From the NCBI GenBank assembly GCA_012800665.1, contig JAAZIW010000153.1:1-13695 (forward strand): 13,695 nucleotides of DNA, written 5' to 3'. The notes below the pieces were generated by a model, which did no database searches, had not been told where the DNA came from, and saw only the letters and a list, made by a program, of their open reading frames with translations. Shown here in pieces: positions 1-6,407 of this stretch. This DNA comes from Rikenellaceae bacterium (GTDB lineage: Bacteria > Bacteroidota > Bacteroidia > Bacteroidales > UBA932). The position numbers and the translations under genes are program-made. Within the stretch, counting starts at the first letter, position 1. Each line of letters opens with the position of its first letter.

Positions 1-5
1 AATTG

Positions 6-13
6 TACTTTTG
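6..13 (+). promoter_or_regulatory. -7 promoter box of the XRE regulator gene
   Basis: TACTTTTG matches the Bacteroidota -7 consensus TAnnTTTG exactly. It ends 4 bases before the ATG at 18, so transcription would begin at or beside the start codon and the mRNA would be leaderless or nearly so. The matching -33 box would lie outside the window. Confidence 0.55.
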
Positions 14-17
14 CGTT

Positions 18-362
18 ATGGACGAAAAGAGTCTTAAAAAAAGGATACGGGAAATACGCGAAGAACTCCGCTTGACTCAGGAAGAATTCGCCCAGGAATT
101 AGGAATCGATTCCAGCACCTATTGGCGTCTGGAGGATGGACGTACGCGTATAATTTCCCCTTATCTCTATAGGATAGCCGAGTATGCGGGACTGAGTATC
201 GAAGAACTGATTGTGGGCAAGCAGATTGCCAAAGCCCTTGAAGAATCGCAGGACTATCGTGAAAAAATAGAGTCTCAACGCAAATTCTACGAATCGCTCC
301 TTGAAGAAAAAGATGCGACCATCCGTAATCTCAATAATTACATCAATACCCTGCAAAAATAA
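18..362 (+). CDS. XRE-family helix-turn-helix regulator with C-terminal coiled coil
   Basis: This is a 114-residue cytoplasmic DNA-binding protein. Residues about 6-65 form a Cro/CI-type helix-turn-helix domain: a leading basic helix, then LTQEEFAQELGI (19-30), then the recognition region STYWRLEDGRT (33-43), and a closing helix ending in LSIEELIVG. Residues about 66-114 are highly charged and helical (ESQDYREKIESQRKFYESLL) and look like a coiled coil, probably for dimerisation. An in-frame TTG at position 3 would add five residues, but it lies beside the -7 box, so the ATG at 18 is preferred. No target can be named. The gene points toward the S46 peptidase, but the two are separated by 148 bp and the peptidase has its own -7 box, so an operon is not implied. 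The family call is firm; the role is unknown. Confidence 0.85.
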   Translation: MDEKSLKKRIREIREELRLTQEEFAQELGIDSSTYWRLEDGRTRIISPYLYRIAEYAGLSIEELIVGKQIAKALEESQDYREKIESQRKFYESLLEEKDATIRNLNNYINTLQK

Positions 363-474
363 TTGAAGGTTAGAGCCTGCACTATCAGACGGCCTGCACA
401 CGAAAAAAGTGACAGGCGGCGATAAGGAAGGCTGAAAAAGGCGGCCCGGCCAATCAGAAGTGCGGGAAAAAGAG

Positions 475-482
475 TATCTTTG
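475..482 (+). promoter_or_regulatory. -7 promoter box of the S46 peptidase gene
   Basis: TATCTTTG fits TAnnTTTG exactly and lies 28 bases before the ATG at 511, giving a predicted leader of roughly 20-25 nt. It also argues against the in-frame GTG start at 460, which is upstream of the predicted transcript start. No clear -33 TTTG was found at the usual distance. Confidence 0.55.
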
Positions 483-510
483 CAGATATAACATTCACGA
501 ATCTGCAATT

Positions 511-2424
511 ATGAAAAAGTTCTTGGCAATAGCCGCTGCCGTCCTTTTCACTTTCGGCGCCAAAGCCGATGAGGGTATGTGGCTTCTCCCTCTCCTTCAA
601 AAGTTCAACTCCGAAGCCATGCGCAATATCGGCTGCCGCCTTACGACCGAAGACATCTACAATATCAACTCTTCTTCGCTCAAAGACGCTATAGTTCAAT
701 TCGGCGGTGGCTGTACCGGAGAAATCATCTCCGATGAGGGCTTGCTGATAACCAACCATCATTGCGGTTACTCCGGCATCCATTCCCTTTCCACCCCCGA
801 AAATAATTATTTGGAAGATGGATATTGGGCCCTCAACAAAGAGATGGAGCTGCCGGTGAAAGGGCTTAAGGTCCGCTTTATGAAAAGCATGGAAGATGTC
901 ACTCCCGCCTTCGTAAAACTCAAGACCAAGGACGAAATAAATGCCAAGCGCCAGGAGCTGAAGGATGCCGCTGAAAAAGCCAATCCCCACTGCACCGCCA
1001 TGGTGACATCTTTCTATAACAATAATGTATTCTATCTTATTGTTTATAAGACCTATAAAGATGTGCGTTTTGTGGGCGCTCCGCCTGCCTCATTGGGTAA
1101 ATTCGGAGGCGAAACCGACAATTGGATGTGGCCGCGCCATACTTGCGACTTCAGTCTCTTTCGGGTTTATGCCGGAACTGACAATGAGCCAGCCGAATAT
1201 TCTCCCGAAAATGTGCCTCTGCAACCTGTACGCTCGCTCAAGGTATCCCTTAAAGGCGTTCGTGAAAATGATTTTGCTTTTATAATGGGCTATCCCGGCC
1301 GCACGCAGCGTTTCCAAACCGCCGCACAGTTAAAGCAGATGATTGCCAATAACCGTGTTAGAATCGATGCCCGAACGGTGCGCCAGGGGGTTATGAAGGA
1401 GGAGATGGAAAAAGACCCCGCCGTGCGTCTGCAATATGCCAATAAATATGCCGGCAGTTCCAACGGTTGGAAGAAATGGCAGGGGATGGAGCTTGCATTC
1501 AAGAATCTGAATATTATAGAAAGGGAAGAAGCGAAAGAGGCCGAATATGAAAAGTGGATAAACGCCAGGGCGAAAAGGGAAAAGGCCTACGGCGGAGCTA
1601 TCACCGAAATAGAGGCCGCTGTTGCAAAGCTAAGCCCCCTGATGCTGTCCATGACTCTTTTGAACGAAACCATAGGGAATATTCAAACGGACGGCGACCC
1701 CGTAGTGGATAAAAAGATAGCCAAGGCCCTTATAGAGCATTATCTGGCAAATGTAAAAGAGGAGGATAAGATTGAAATTTATGACAGCGAGGAATATCTC
1801 GACAAGCTCTATTCTGCCGACACCACCGAAATGACTGCCCTCAAAGAGCGGGTATTGGCTAAATTCAGGCCTCTCTACAAAGAAATCTCAAGCATCAACG
1901 AGGAAATTTCCACCGCATCCACCAAATACACCGCCGGCCTTTTAGAGTGGGAAAAAAATAAACCAAGCTATCCCGATGCCAACTTTACCATGCGCCTCAC
2001 ATACGGCTCCGTTCTTCCCTATTCTCCCAAAGACGGTGTTTCCTATTGGTATTATACCACCACCGATGGCCTCCTTCAAAAGGAAGACCCCTCGAATTAT
2101 GAATTCCGTTTGCCGGCGGACGTCAAAAAGGCGGCTTTGGCGAAGGATTTCGGCCGCTATGCCGCTGAGGACGGGTCGCTTCGCACCTGCTTCCTTACCA
2201 ACAATGATATTACGGGAGGCAATTCCGGCAGTCCCGTGCTCGATGCAGACGGCAATCTCATAGGCCTGGCCTTTGACGGAAATTGGGAAAGCATGAGCAG
2301 TGATGTTATGTTTGAGCCGGAGCTGCAAAGATGCATCAACGTGGACATCAGATATGTGTTTTGGGTGGTTGATAAAATCGGCGGGGCAAAGAATATAATT
2401 GATGAAGTGGTTTTTGTAGAATAG
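511..2424 (+). CDS. S46 family dipeptidyl peptidase, DPP7-like, secreted
   Basis: This is a 637-residue serine peptidase of family S46, which removes dipeptides from the N terminus of peptides in the periplasm of asaccharolytic and gut Bacteroidota. Residues 1-19 are a signal peptide (MKKFLAIAAAVLFTFGAKA, cleavage after AKA). The chymotrypsin-like catalytic residues are visible: His84 in TNHHCG, Asp213 in RHTCDFSLFRVY and Ser572 in GGNSGSP. The residue 18 positions after the catalytic serine, Gly590 in AFDGNWE, corresponds to the S1-pocket position that is Arg in DPP11 and Gly in DPP7. This suggests preference for hydrophobic residues and not acidic ones. The protein is somewhat shorter than the Porphyromonas enzymes of about 710 residues but keeps both halves of the fold. 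mrp follows after 38 bp on the same strand and could be cotranscribed. The family is firm; the exact specificity is inferred. Confidence 0.93.
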   Translation: MKKFLAIAAAVLFTFGAKADEGMWLLPLLQKFNSEAMRNIGCRLTTEDIYNINSSSLKDAIVQFGGGCTGEIISDEGLLITNHHCGYSGIHSLSTPENNYLEDGYWALNKEMELPVKGLKVRFMKSMEDVTPAFVKLKTKDEINAKRQELKDAAEKANPHCTAMVTSFYNNNVFYLIVYKTYKDVRFVGAPPASLGKFGGETDNWMWPRHTCDFSLFRVYAGTDNEPAEYSPENVPLQPVRSLKVSLKGVRENDFAFIMGYPGRTQRFQTAAQLKQMIANNRVRIDARTVRQGVMKEEMEKDPAVRLQYANKYAGSSNGWKKWQGMELAFKNLNIIEREEAKEAEYEKWINARAKREKAYGGAITEIEAAVAKLSPLMLSMTLLNETIGNIQTDGDPVVDKKIAKALIEHYLANVKEEDKIEIYDSEEYLDKLYSADTTEMTALKERVLAKFRPLYKEISSINEEISTASTKYTAGLLEWEKNKPSYPDANFTMRLTYGSVLPYSPKDGVSYWYYTTTDGLLQKEDPSNYEFRLPADVKKAALAKDFGRYAAEDGSLRTCFLTNNDITGGNSGSPVLDADGNLIGLAFDGNWESMSSDVMFEPELQRCINVDIRYVFWVVDKIGGAKNIIDEVVFVE

Positions 2425-2462
2425 ATTGAAATAATTTTTAGAATAAATTTTTAGGACAGATA

Positions 2463-3524
2463 ATGACAGATAAAGAAGTTTTGCAACTGCTTCGCGAGGT
2501 GAAGCATCCCGGAAAGGGCTCCAAAGATATTGTGGAGTTAGATATGGTAAACAACATAGAGGTCCTTGCAGATAAAACCGTAGTGACCTTGGCCTTTGGC
2601 AAAAAAAGAGACCCGCTGGCGGAATATTTGATAGGCGCCACTCGCGCAACCCTCATCAGGCATGGCTTACCCTCGCCGGAAGTCCGCACCATTGTATTGG
2701 AAGATGAAAGGCCGGCAAACAAGCCCTTGGAACTTGGCAAGGATATGATTTCGAGCATAAAGCACATTATAGGCATCGCCTCAGGCAAAGGGGGAGTCGG
2801 TAAAAGCACGGTGGCCGTAAATTTGGCGGTGGCGCTGGCCCGCTCCGGTTTCAAGGTTGGTTTAGCGGATGCAGATGTGTACGGCCCCTCGATTCCTACG
2901 ATGACCGGCACAGAAGGCGCCTTGCCTATGGCCGAGTTGGTAGATGGCAAAGAAGAGATTATACCGATAGAAAAATACGGGGTTAAGTGGATGAGCATAG
3001 GCTATTTCGCAAAACGCAAACAAGCCCTGATTTGGCGAGGCCCGATGGCTTCCACCGCCCTGAAACAGTTAGTATTGCAGGTAAATTGGGGACCGCTGGA
3101 TTTTCTGCTGGTGGACATGCCTCCGGGAACCGGCGACATTCATCTTTCGCTTACGCAGGAAATCGGAATAGAAAGCGTAATAGTAGTTACAACTCCGCAA
3201 AATGTGGCTTTGGCGGATGTGGAAAAATGCGTGAGCATGTTCCGCAATGAATCCATCAACCGCCCCATTTTAGGCATTGTGGAGAATATGGCATGGTTTA
3301 CCCCTGCCGAGCATCCCGATGAAAAATATTACATTTTCGGCCGAGAGGGAGGAGCGCAGATGGCGGAGAGTTTGGATGTGGAACTTTTGGCTCAAATTCC
3401 TCTTGTGCAAAGCATACGCGAAAGCGGGGATGCCGGAGAGCCGCTTGCGCTTGGCTCCGGTCCTGATGCTGCGGCATTCCTCAACTTGGCCGGCTTGGTT
3501 GCAGAAAAAACCAGTATAAAATAG
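2463..3524 (+). CDS. mrp: Mrp/ApbC-type P-loop ATPase, iron-sulfur carrier, with N-terminal MIP18 domain
   Basis: This is a 353-residue cytoplasmic ATPase thought to carry or insert Fe-S clusters. Residues 1-80 form a MIP18 (formerly DUF59) domain. Residues about 100-350 form the MinD-like ATPase, with the deviant Walker A motif GKGGVGKST at 108-116, switch/Walker B residues at VDMPPGTGD (217-225), and the family signatures DADVYGPSIP (136-145) and WRGPM (191-195). The CxxC that coordinates the bridging cluster in NBP35/Mrp proteins normally follows GIVENM. Here the segment reads ENMAWFTPAEHPDEKYY (274-290) and has no cysteine. I believe this form is common in Bacteroidota and so not a defect, but it means a different mode of cluster binding. 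The ATG at 2463 follows TAGGACAGATA, a weak ribosome site. The next gene downstream is convergent. Confidence 0.93.
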   Translation: MTDKEVLQLLREVKHPGKGSKDIVELDMVNNIEVLADKTVVTLAFGKKRDPLAEYLIGATRATLIRHGLPSPEVRTIVLEDERPANKPLELGKDMISSIKHIIGIASGKGGVGKSTVAVNLAVALARSGFKVGLADADVYGPSIPTMTGTEGALPMAELVDGKEEIIPIEKYGVKWMSIGYFAKRKQALIWRGPMASTALKQLVLQVNWGPLDFLLVDMPPGTGDIHLSLTQEIGIESVIVVTTPQNVALADVEKCVSMFRNESINRPILGIVENMAWFTPAEHPDEKYYIFGREGGAQMAESLDVELLAQIPLVQSIRESGDAGEPLALGSGPDAAAFLNLAGLVAEKTSIK

Positions 3525-3632
3525 GTCTGCAATAATAGATACTGAACTCAGCAAGAACTGCTAAGTAAAGTCCGGTGGCAACAGTAAAATCGTGGCGCCG
3601 CAACGACTTACAAGCACTGCAGCAGCGATAGG

Positions 3633-5684
3633 TTATTGGGCCTGAATTGAAGTTATTTGGGCGGCATCGGCTTCTTCTCCGTATTTAAGAGGGGCGGCAA
3701 GGGTTGCGTCCGACCCGCTCAAAAGCGTTTCTCTGAGAATCAACTCCGCCCTTGTGGTTTTATCCGCATTCACAGTAAAGAATTGAAGAGTTACCGGAAC
3801 GCTGCCATCTGATAGACGGGCTCCGCTTGTGAGCATATAAGCGCCTTCTTCCAAGGAAATGCCTCCCGCAAAATGCTCCTTAAAGCCGGAGCCTCCGCCC
3901 GTATAAAGTTCCCCGTCATCGAAACTAAACAGCTTGGGCGCACCGTTCTCTATTTTAGAAATGGTAAAGTGAGTGTAATATTCGGGGTTTGGTATTGCTT
4001 TTCCCGAATAACTTAATTTAAGTGTTCCTTTGCCTTTCGGTACGGATAAAGGAGTGAAATTCACATTACTCCATTCTTCTCCATTCAGGCGTATCTGCAC
4101 CTTGCCGGTAATAGGATTTTTGCGGGCATCTATTCCCAAAGTCCGGGCTAAGGATACAAAGAAAATGTCCCTCGAATTGGCATAACATCTCCTTGTCTGC
4201 CAAACGCTTATGGGTGATTGAGGAATGGTCCAGGCATAAGGTGTTTCCAAAACTTTTATGCTGTCTGTAACAAACTTGCGAAGAGCCTCAACGTTTCGGA
4301 GTTCTTCTTGTTGTACTGCGGGGATATTGCTAAGGAACCAATGTTTGTAAGGCACGAGGAATTCATTTTCCACTCTGGGGCAGAGTATAGATTCTGTCGC
4401 GGTATAGGAGTCTTCAAGAACTTCCATGGTAACATCCCTCAAATCTTTTAGACTGAGGCTATTAAGCAATTCCCTTGCGCGCTCATCCGGATGAGCGGCG
4501 AGGAACTCTCCTATCACCTTATAATTACCCTCCGATGCCGACACAAGCGGGTCGCCATCTTTCACAAAAGTATTCATATAGGCCGTGCGGACGGAATCTT
4601 CATAAGCAAAACGACGGTCATTTTCAGCACGCTGCTCCGGCGTGACCTCCGGCTCTGAGCCTCCGGGAACAGGCGGAATAATATCTATTGCCTCGGGCAT
4701 ATCCACCCAAGCATCCGACAGCTTCAGGCAAACCAAACTATCTTTTCCTACACTAAATTTTGAATAAGCGAATTTCCCGTCTTTAGATGCCCACGCAAGC
4801 ATATCTCCCCGACCGGCCGTGAGCGAGGCCTCTCCTTCAGCATCCGATTTTTTAAGTACCGCCGGATAAAACTCGGCATAATTGTATATGCAAAAGCGTA
4901 CATCCGCCCCTTCCACAGGCATCTCTCCATCCATAACTCTTATCGTAACATCCGACACGGGTGCATAATTGGATGTAAGATTGATGGTTGTATAATTGGG
5001 GCCTTTCACCAACACTTCTTCCGGACCATCGTAGTAGCCGAAGGCATTGGTGTGAGTAAGCAACACGCGGGCGGCATTGGCATTGAACCAGCCCAAATTC
5101 AGCACCGGCTCAGGTTCGCAAGCGCCCAAAAACCACCATTTGCCGTCCGCCCAAGCCTCCACCCATGCATGATTATCGTCGGTATGAGCCCATCGCGGGG
5201 TGTAAACCTGCCTTGCCGGAATGCCCACCGCACGAAGCGCAGATACGCAGAAGGTGCTTTCTTCGCCGCAACGACCCCACGAAGTCCTTACTACTTGCAG
5301 AGGAGAAGATGTGCGGCCGTCGGAGGGCTTGTATGTAACTTTTTCGTGACACCAATGATTGACTTCCAAAATGGCATCTGTCATCGAAAGGTTTTCCACC
5401 CGCGGCTTCAGCTCGGCATAAAACACCGCTCTGTTGGAATCTAAGGGCTCGTTGTTCACTCTGAGGGGCAATACAAAATGATTCCACAGCACATCCGGCA
5501 CCTGCCACGGCATTTCACTGCGCGTTACGAAACTCTGATGCACCGCCTTTTCGAAGAATTCCCGCGGATAGTCGGTACTGTCGGCAAGGGGCATGTATTT
5601 GTAAAGGAAATCAAGCGCCTTTTGTTCGCGCGAAACGCAACCGACAAGCGCCAACGACAAGGCAAGAGCCAAAAGTTTTTTCAT
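3633..5684 (-). CDS. Transglutaminase-like lipoprotein with a degenerate second transglutaminase-like half
   Basis: This is a 683-residue predicted lipoprotein. Residues 1-16 are a lipoprotein signal ending in the lipobox LVGC (Cys16). Residues about 100-200 form a transglutaminase-like core: Cys139 in GRCGEESTF, GIPAR at 154-158 and His172 in DDNHAWVEAW. Where the third catalytic residue is usually Asp (as in PLDPT), this protein reads FLGACEPEP (185-193), so the acid is either missing or supplied by Glu190. Residues about 240-320 resemble a carboxypeptidase-regulatory-like beta domain. Around 495-545 a second stretch (CYANSRDIFFVSLARTLGIDAR, given here only by its Cys500 and GIDAR at 517-521) mimics the first core but lacks the His motif. 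The gene starts 7 bp after the folA stop codon, so it is probably cotranscribed with folA. Its likely role is a cell-envelope protease or amidase-like enzyme; the substrate is unknown. Confidence 0.85.
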   Translation of the reverse strand: MKKLLALALSLALVGCVSREQKALDFLYKYMPLADSTDYPREFFEKAVHQSFVTRSEMPWQVPDVLWNHFVLPLRVNNEPLDSNRAVFYAELKPRVENLSMTDAILEVNHWCHEKVTYKPSDGRTSSPLQVVRTSWGRCGEESTFCVSALRAVGIPARQVYTPRWAHTDDNHAWVEAWADGKWWFLGACEPEPVLNLGWFNANAARVLLTHTNAFGYYDGPEEVLVKGPNYTTINLTSNYAPVSDVTIRVMDGEMPVEGADVRFCIYNYAEFYPAVLKKSDAEGEASLTAGRGDMLAWASKDGKFAYSKFSVGKDSLVCLKLSDAWVDMPEAIDIIPPVPGGSEPEVTPEQRAENDRRFAYEDSVRTAYMNTFVKDGDPLVSASEGNYKVIGEFLAAHPDERARELLNSLSLKDLRDVTMEVLEDSYTATESILCPRVENEFLVPYKHWFLSNIPAVQQEELRNVEALRKFVTDSIKVLETPYAWTIPQSPISVWQTRRCYANSRDIFFVSLARTLGIDARKNPITGKVQIRLNGEEWSNVNFTPLSVPKGKGTLKLSYSGKAIPNPEYYTHFTISKIENGAPKLFSFDDGELYTGGGSGFKEHFAGGISLEEGAYMLTSGARLSDGSVPVTLQFFTVNADKTTRAELILRETLLSGSDATLAAPLKYGEEADAAQITSIQAQ

Positions 5685-5691
5685 AATGTTT

Positions 5692-6195
5692 TTATTTGCG
5701 GCGTTTTTCTCTTCTGCGGTAGATTACAAAGCGGAATTCATAACCTGAGGGCTCATCCCTATGCAAGCGGGACTTCCAGCTGGGATACCATATCTTGTCA
5801 TCTATTTCGGGGAAAAATGTATCTGCATTCTCCACCTTGGTATGCACATGGGTGATATAAAGGACATCCATATGCGGCAGTGCGGCTGCATATACGGAGG
5901 CTCCGCCGATTATGAAGCATTTGCGGGCAGGTTTAACGGCGGCATAGGCTTCTTCAAAGGAATTTACGCAGATAACTTCGGGGATAGGGTCCCCGCCAAG
6001 ATTCAGCACTATATTCTTACGATGCGGAAGAGGACGGCGGGGAAGCGAGAAATAAGTGGTGCGCCCCATAATGACCGGATGGCCCTTTGTCTTTCTTTTG
6101 AAATACTTTAAATCTTCGCTCAAATGCCAAGGCAGGTCTCCTTTAACCCCTATGGCGTGGTTGTCGGCAATAGCCACTATCAGACATTTTTCCAT
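5692..6195 (-). CDS. folA: Dihydrofolate reductase
   Basis: This is a 167-residue cytoplasmic enzyme that reduces dihydrofolate to tetrahydrofolate with NADPH, closing the cycle opened by thymidylate synthase. Recognisable family residues are IADNHAIGVKGDLPWHL (9-25), the catalytic acid Asp28 in EDLKYFK, the cofactor-binding PVIMGRTTY (40-48) with LPHRKNIVL (56-64), the glycine pair in FIIGGASVY (94-102), and the closing strand GYEFRFVIYRR. The length is normal for bacterial enzymes. A longer in-frame start 40 codons upstream exists but would run through the promoter and encodes nothing family-like, so the ATG at 6195 is used. It has a -7 box 5 bases upstream. The transglutaminase-like gene follows after 7 bp. 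thyA, a frequent partner, is divergent and separated by the fic segment. The tail is unusually basic (RRREKRRK). Confidence 0.96.
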   Translation of the reverse strand: MEKCLIVAIADNHAIGVKGDLPWHLSEDLKYFKRKTKGHPVIMGRTTYFSLPRRPLPHRKNIVLNLGGDPIPEVICVNSFEEAYAAVKPARKCFIIGGASVYAAALPHMDVLYITHVHTKVENADTFFPEIDDKIWYPSWKSRLHRDEPSGYEFRFVIYRRREKRRK

Positions 6196-6200
6196 ATTCC

Positions 6201-6208
6201 CAAAGGTA
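6201..6208 (-). promoter_or_regulatory. -7 promoter box of folA
   Basis: Read on the minus strand this is TACCTTTG, an exact TAnnTTTG match, 5 bases before the folA ATG (6195). The folA transcript is therefore predicted to be leaderless or almost so. The box overlaps the first four bases of the left copy of the direct repeat that bounds the fic segment. No convincing -33 TTTG is present at the usual distance, where the inserted DNA now lies. Confidence 0.55.
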
Positions 6209-6224
6209 CGGATAATTTGGAAAA
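6205..6224 (+). repeat. Left copy of the direct repeat flanking the fic segment
   Basis: The first 17 bases read GGTACGGATAATTTGGA and match 7915-7931 at 16 of 17 positions; extended to 20 bases the match is 18 of 20. The copy lies 9 bases upstream of the folA start and overlaps its -7 box. It could be a target-site duplication or recombination site left when the fic segment arrived, or a binding motif shared by the folA and thyA promoters. Confidence 0.6.
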
Positions 6225-6264
6225 GAAAACAGTGTCTTCTTTTTCTTTGGGTTTGCTCTTTGTT

Positions 6265-6278
6265 AAAATCGCGATTTT
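6265..6278. promoter_or_regulatory. 14-bp perfect palindrome upstream of the fic repeat array
   Basis: AAAATCGCGATTTT is a perfect inverted repeat with no spacer and lies 9 bases before the first 31-bp-period repeat. Its ATCGC half-site is the same core found in each repeat (TTAATCGCA), so it may be a symmetric operator for the same regulator. This is inferred from sequence only. Confidence 0.4.
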
Positions 6279-6287
6279 TATATGACG

Positions 6288-6371
6288 TTAATCGCAGAAA
6301 CTTGACCATAACCACAGCTTAATCGCAAAAACTTGACTATTTTCGTTGCTTAATCGCAAAAACTTGACTAT
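6288..6371 (+). repeat. Three direct repeats with exact 31-bp period upstream of fic
   Basis: Copies of 22 bp lie at 6288-6309, 6319-6340 and 6350-6371, each starting TTAATCGCA and ending in CTTGACYAT. Copies 2 and 3 are identical over 22 bases, and over 25 if the flanks are included (6317-6341 and 6348-6372). Copy 1 differs from them at two positions. Spacers are 9 bases and differ in sequence. The 31-bp period is close to three helical turns, so bound proteins would stack on one face of the DNA. The most likely role is an operator array for the fic gene. A repeat-RNA antitoxin is a less likely alternative. It is not a CRISPR, because the spacers are too short. Confidence 0.8.
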
Positions 6372-6372
6372 T

Positions 6373-6401
6373 ATTGCGAAAATTAAAGAGTTGTTCGCAA
6401 T
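6373..6401. promoter_or_regulatory. Inverted repeat immediately upstream of the fic start
   Basis: ATTGCGAA (6373-6380) and TTCGCAAT (6394-6401) are perfect 8-bp inverted arms separated by 13 bases, ending 6 bases before the fic ATG. The arms share the TCGC core of the upstream repeats. The site could be an operator that blocks transcription start, or an RNA hairpin covering the translation start. It lacks a T-run, so it is not an intrinsic terminator. Confidence 0.5.
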
Positions 6402-6407
6402 TATTAT

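Noticed and set aside
363..474. Possible terminator after the XRE gene (GCCTG near 393 and CAGGC near 413)
   Set aside because: The stem is short and bulged, the loop is A-rich and no T-run follows. The repeated GCCTGCAC is only 8 bases.
460..510. N-terminal extension of the S46 peptidase from a GTG start at 460
   Set aside because: It would bury the signal peptide behind 17 residues and start upstream of the predicted transcript start; the ATG at 511 gives a perfect signal peptide.
1942..2649. Minus-strand open frame of 235 codons across the S46/mrp junction
   Set aside because: It lies antisense to two firmly identified genes and shows no domain or plausible start signal; it is a shadow frame.
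3525..3632. Possible terminator or small RNA between convergent mrp and the transglutaminase gene
   Set aside because: Only weak, broken inverted repeats of 4-5 bases and no T-run are visible. Nothing can be supported in this 108-bp gap.
4039..4049. Third copy of the direct-repeat core (GGTACGGATAA) inside the transglutaminase gene
   Set aside because: Only 11 bases match and they are in coding sequence. About twenty chance 11-base matches are expected among all pairs in a window this size.
6196..6315. Extended folA start 40 codons upstream
   Set aside because: The added residues show no DHFR similarity and run through the -7 box and the direct repeat. The ATG at 6195 gives the normal family N terminus.
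6333..6360. Sigma-70-type -35 boxes (TTGACT) in the fic repeats
   Set aside because: Bacteroidota primary promoters use TTTG and TAnnTTTG instead, and no partner -10 box lies at the right distance. The TTGAC is better read as part of the repeat.
6288..6371. CRISPR-like array upstream of fic
   Set aside because: Only three 22-bp repeats with 9-bp spacers are present. CRISPR spacers are about as long as or longer than the repeats, and no cas gene is nearby.
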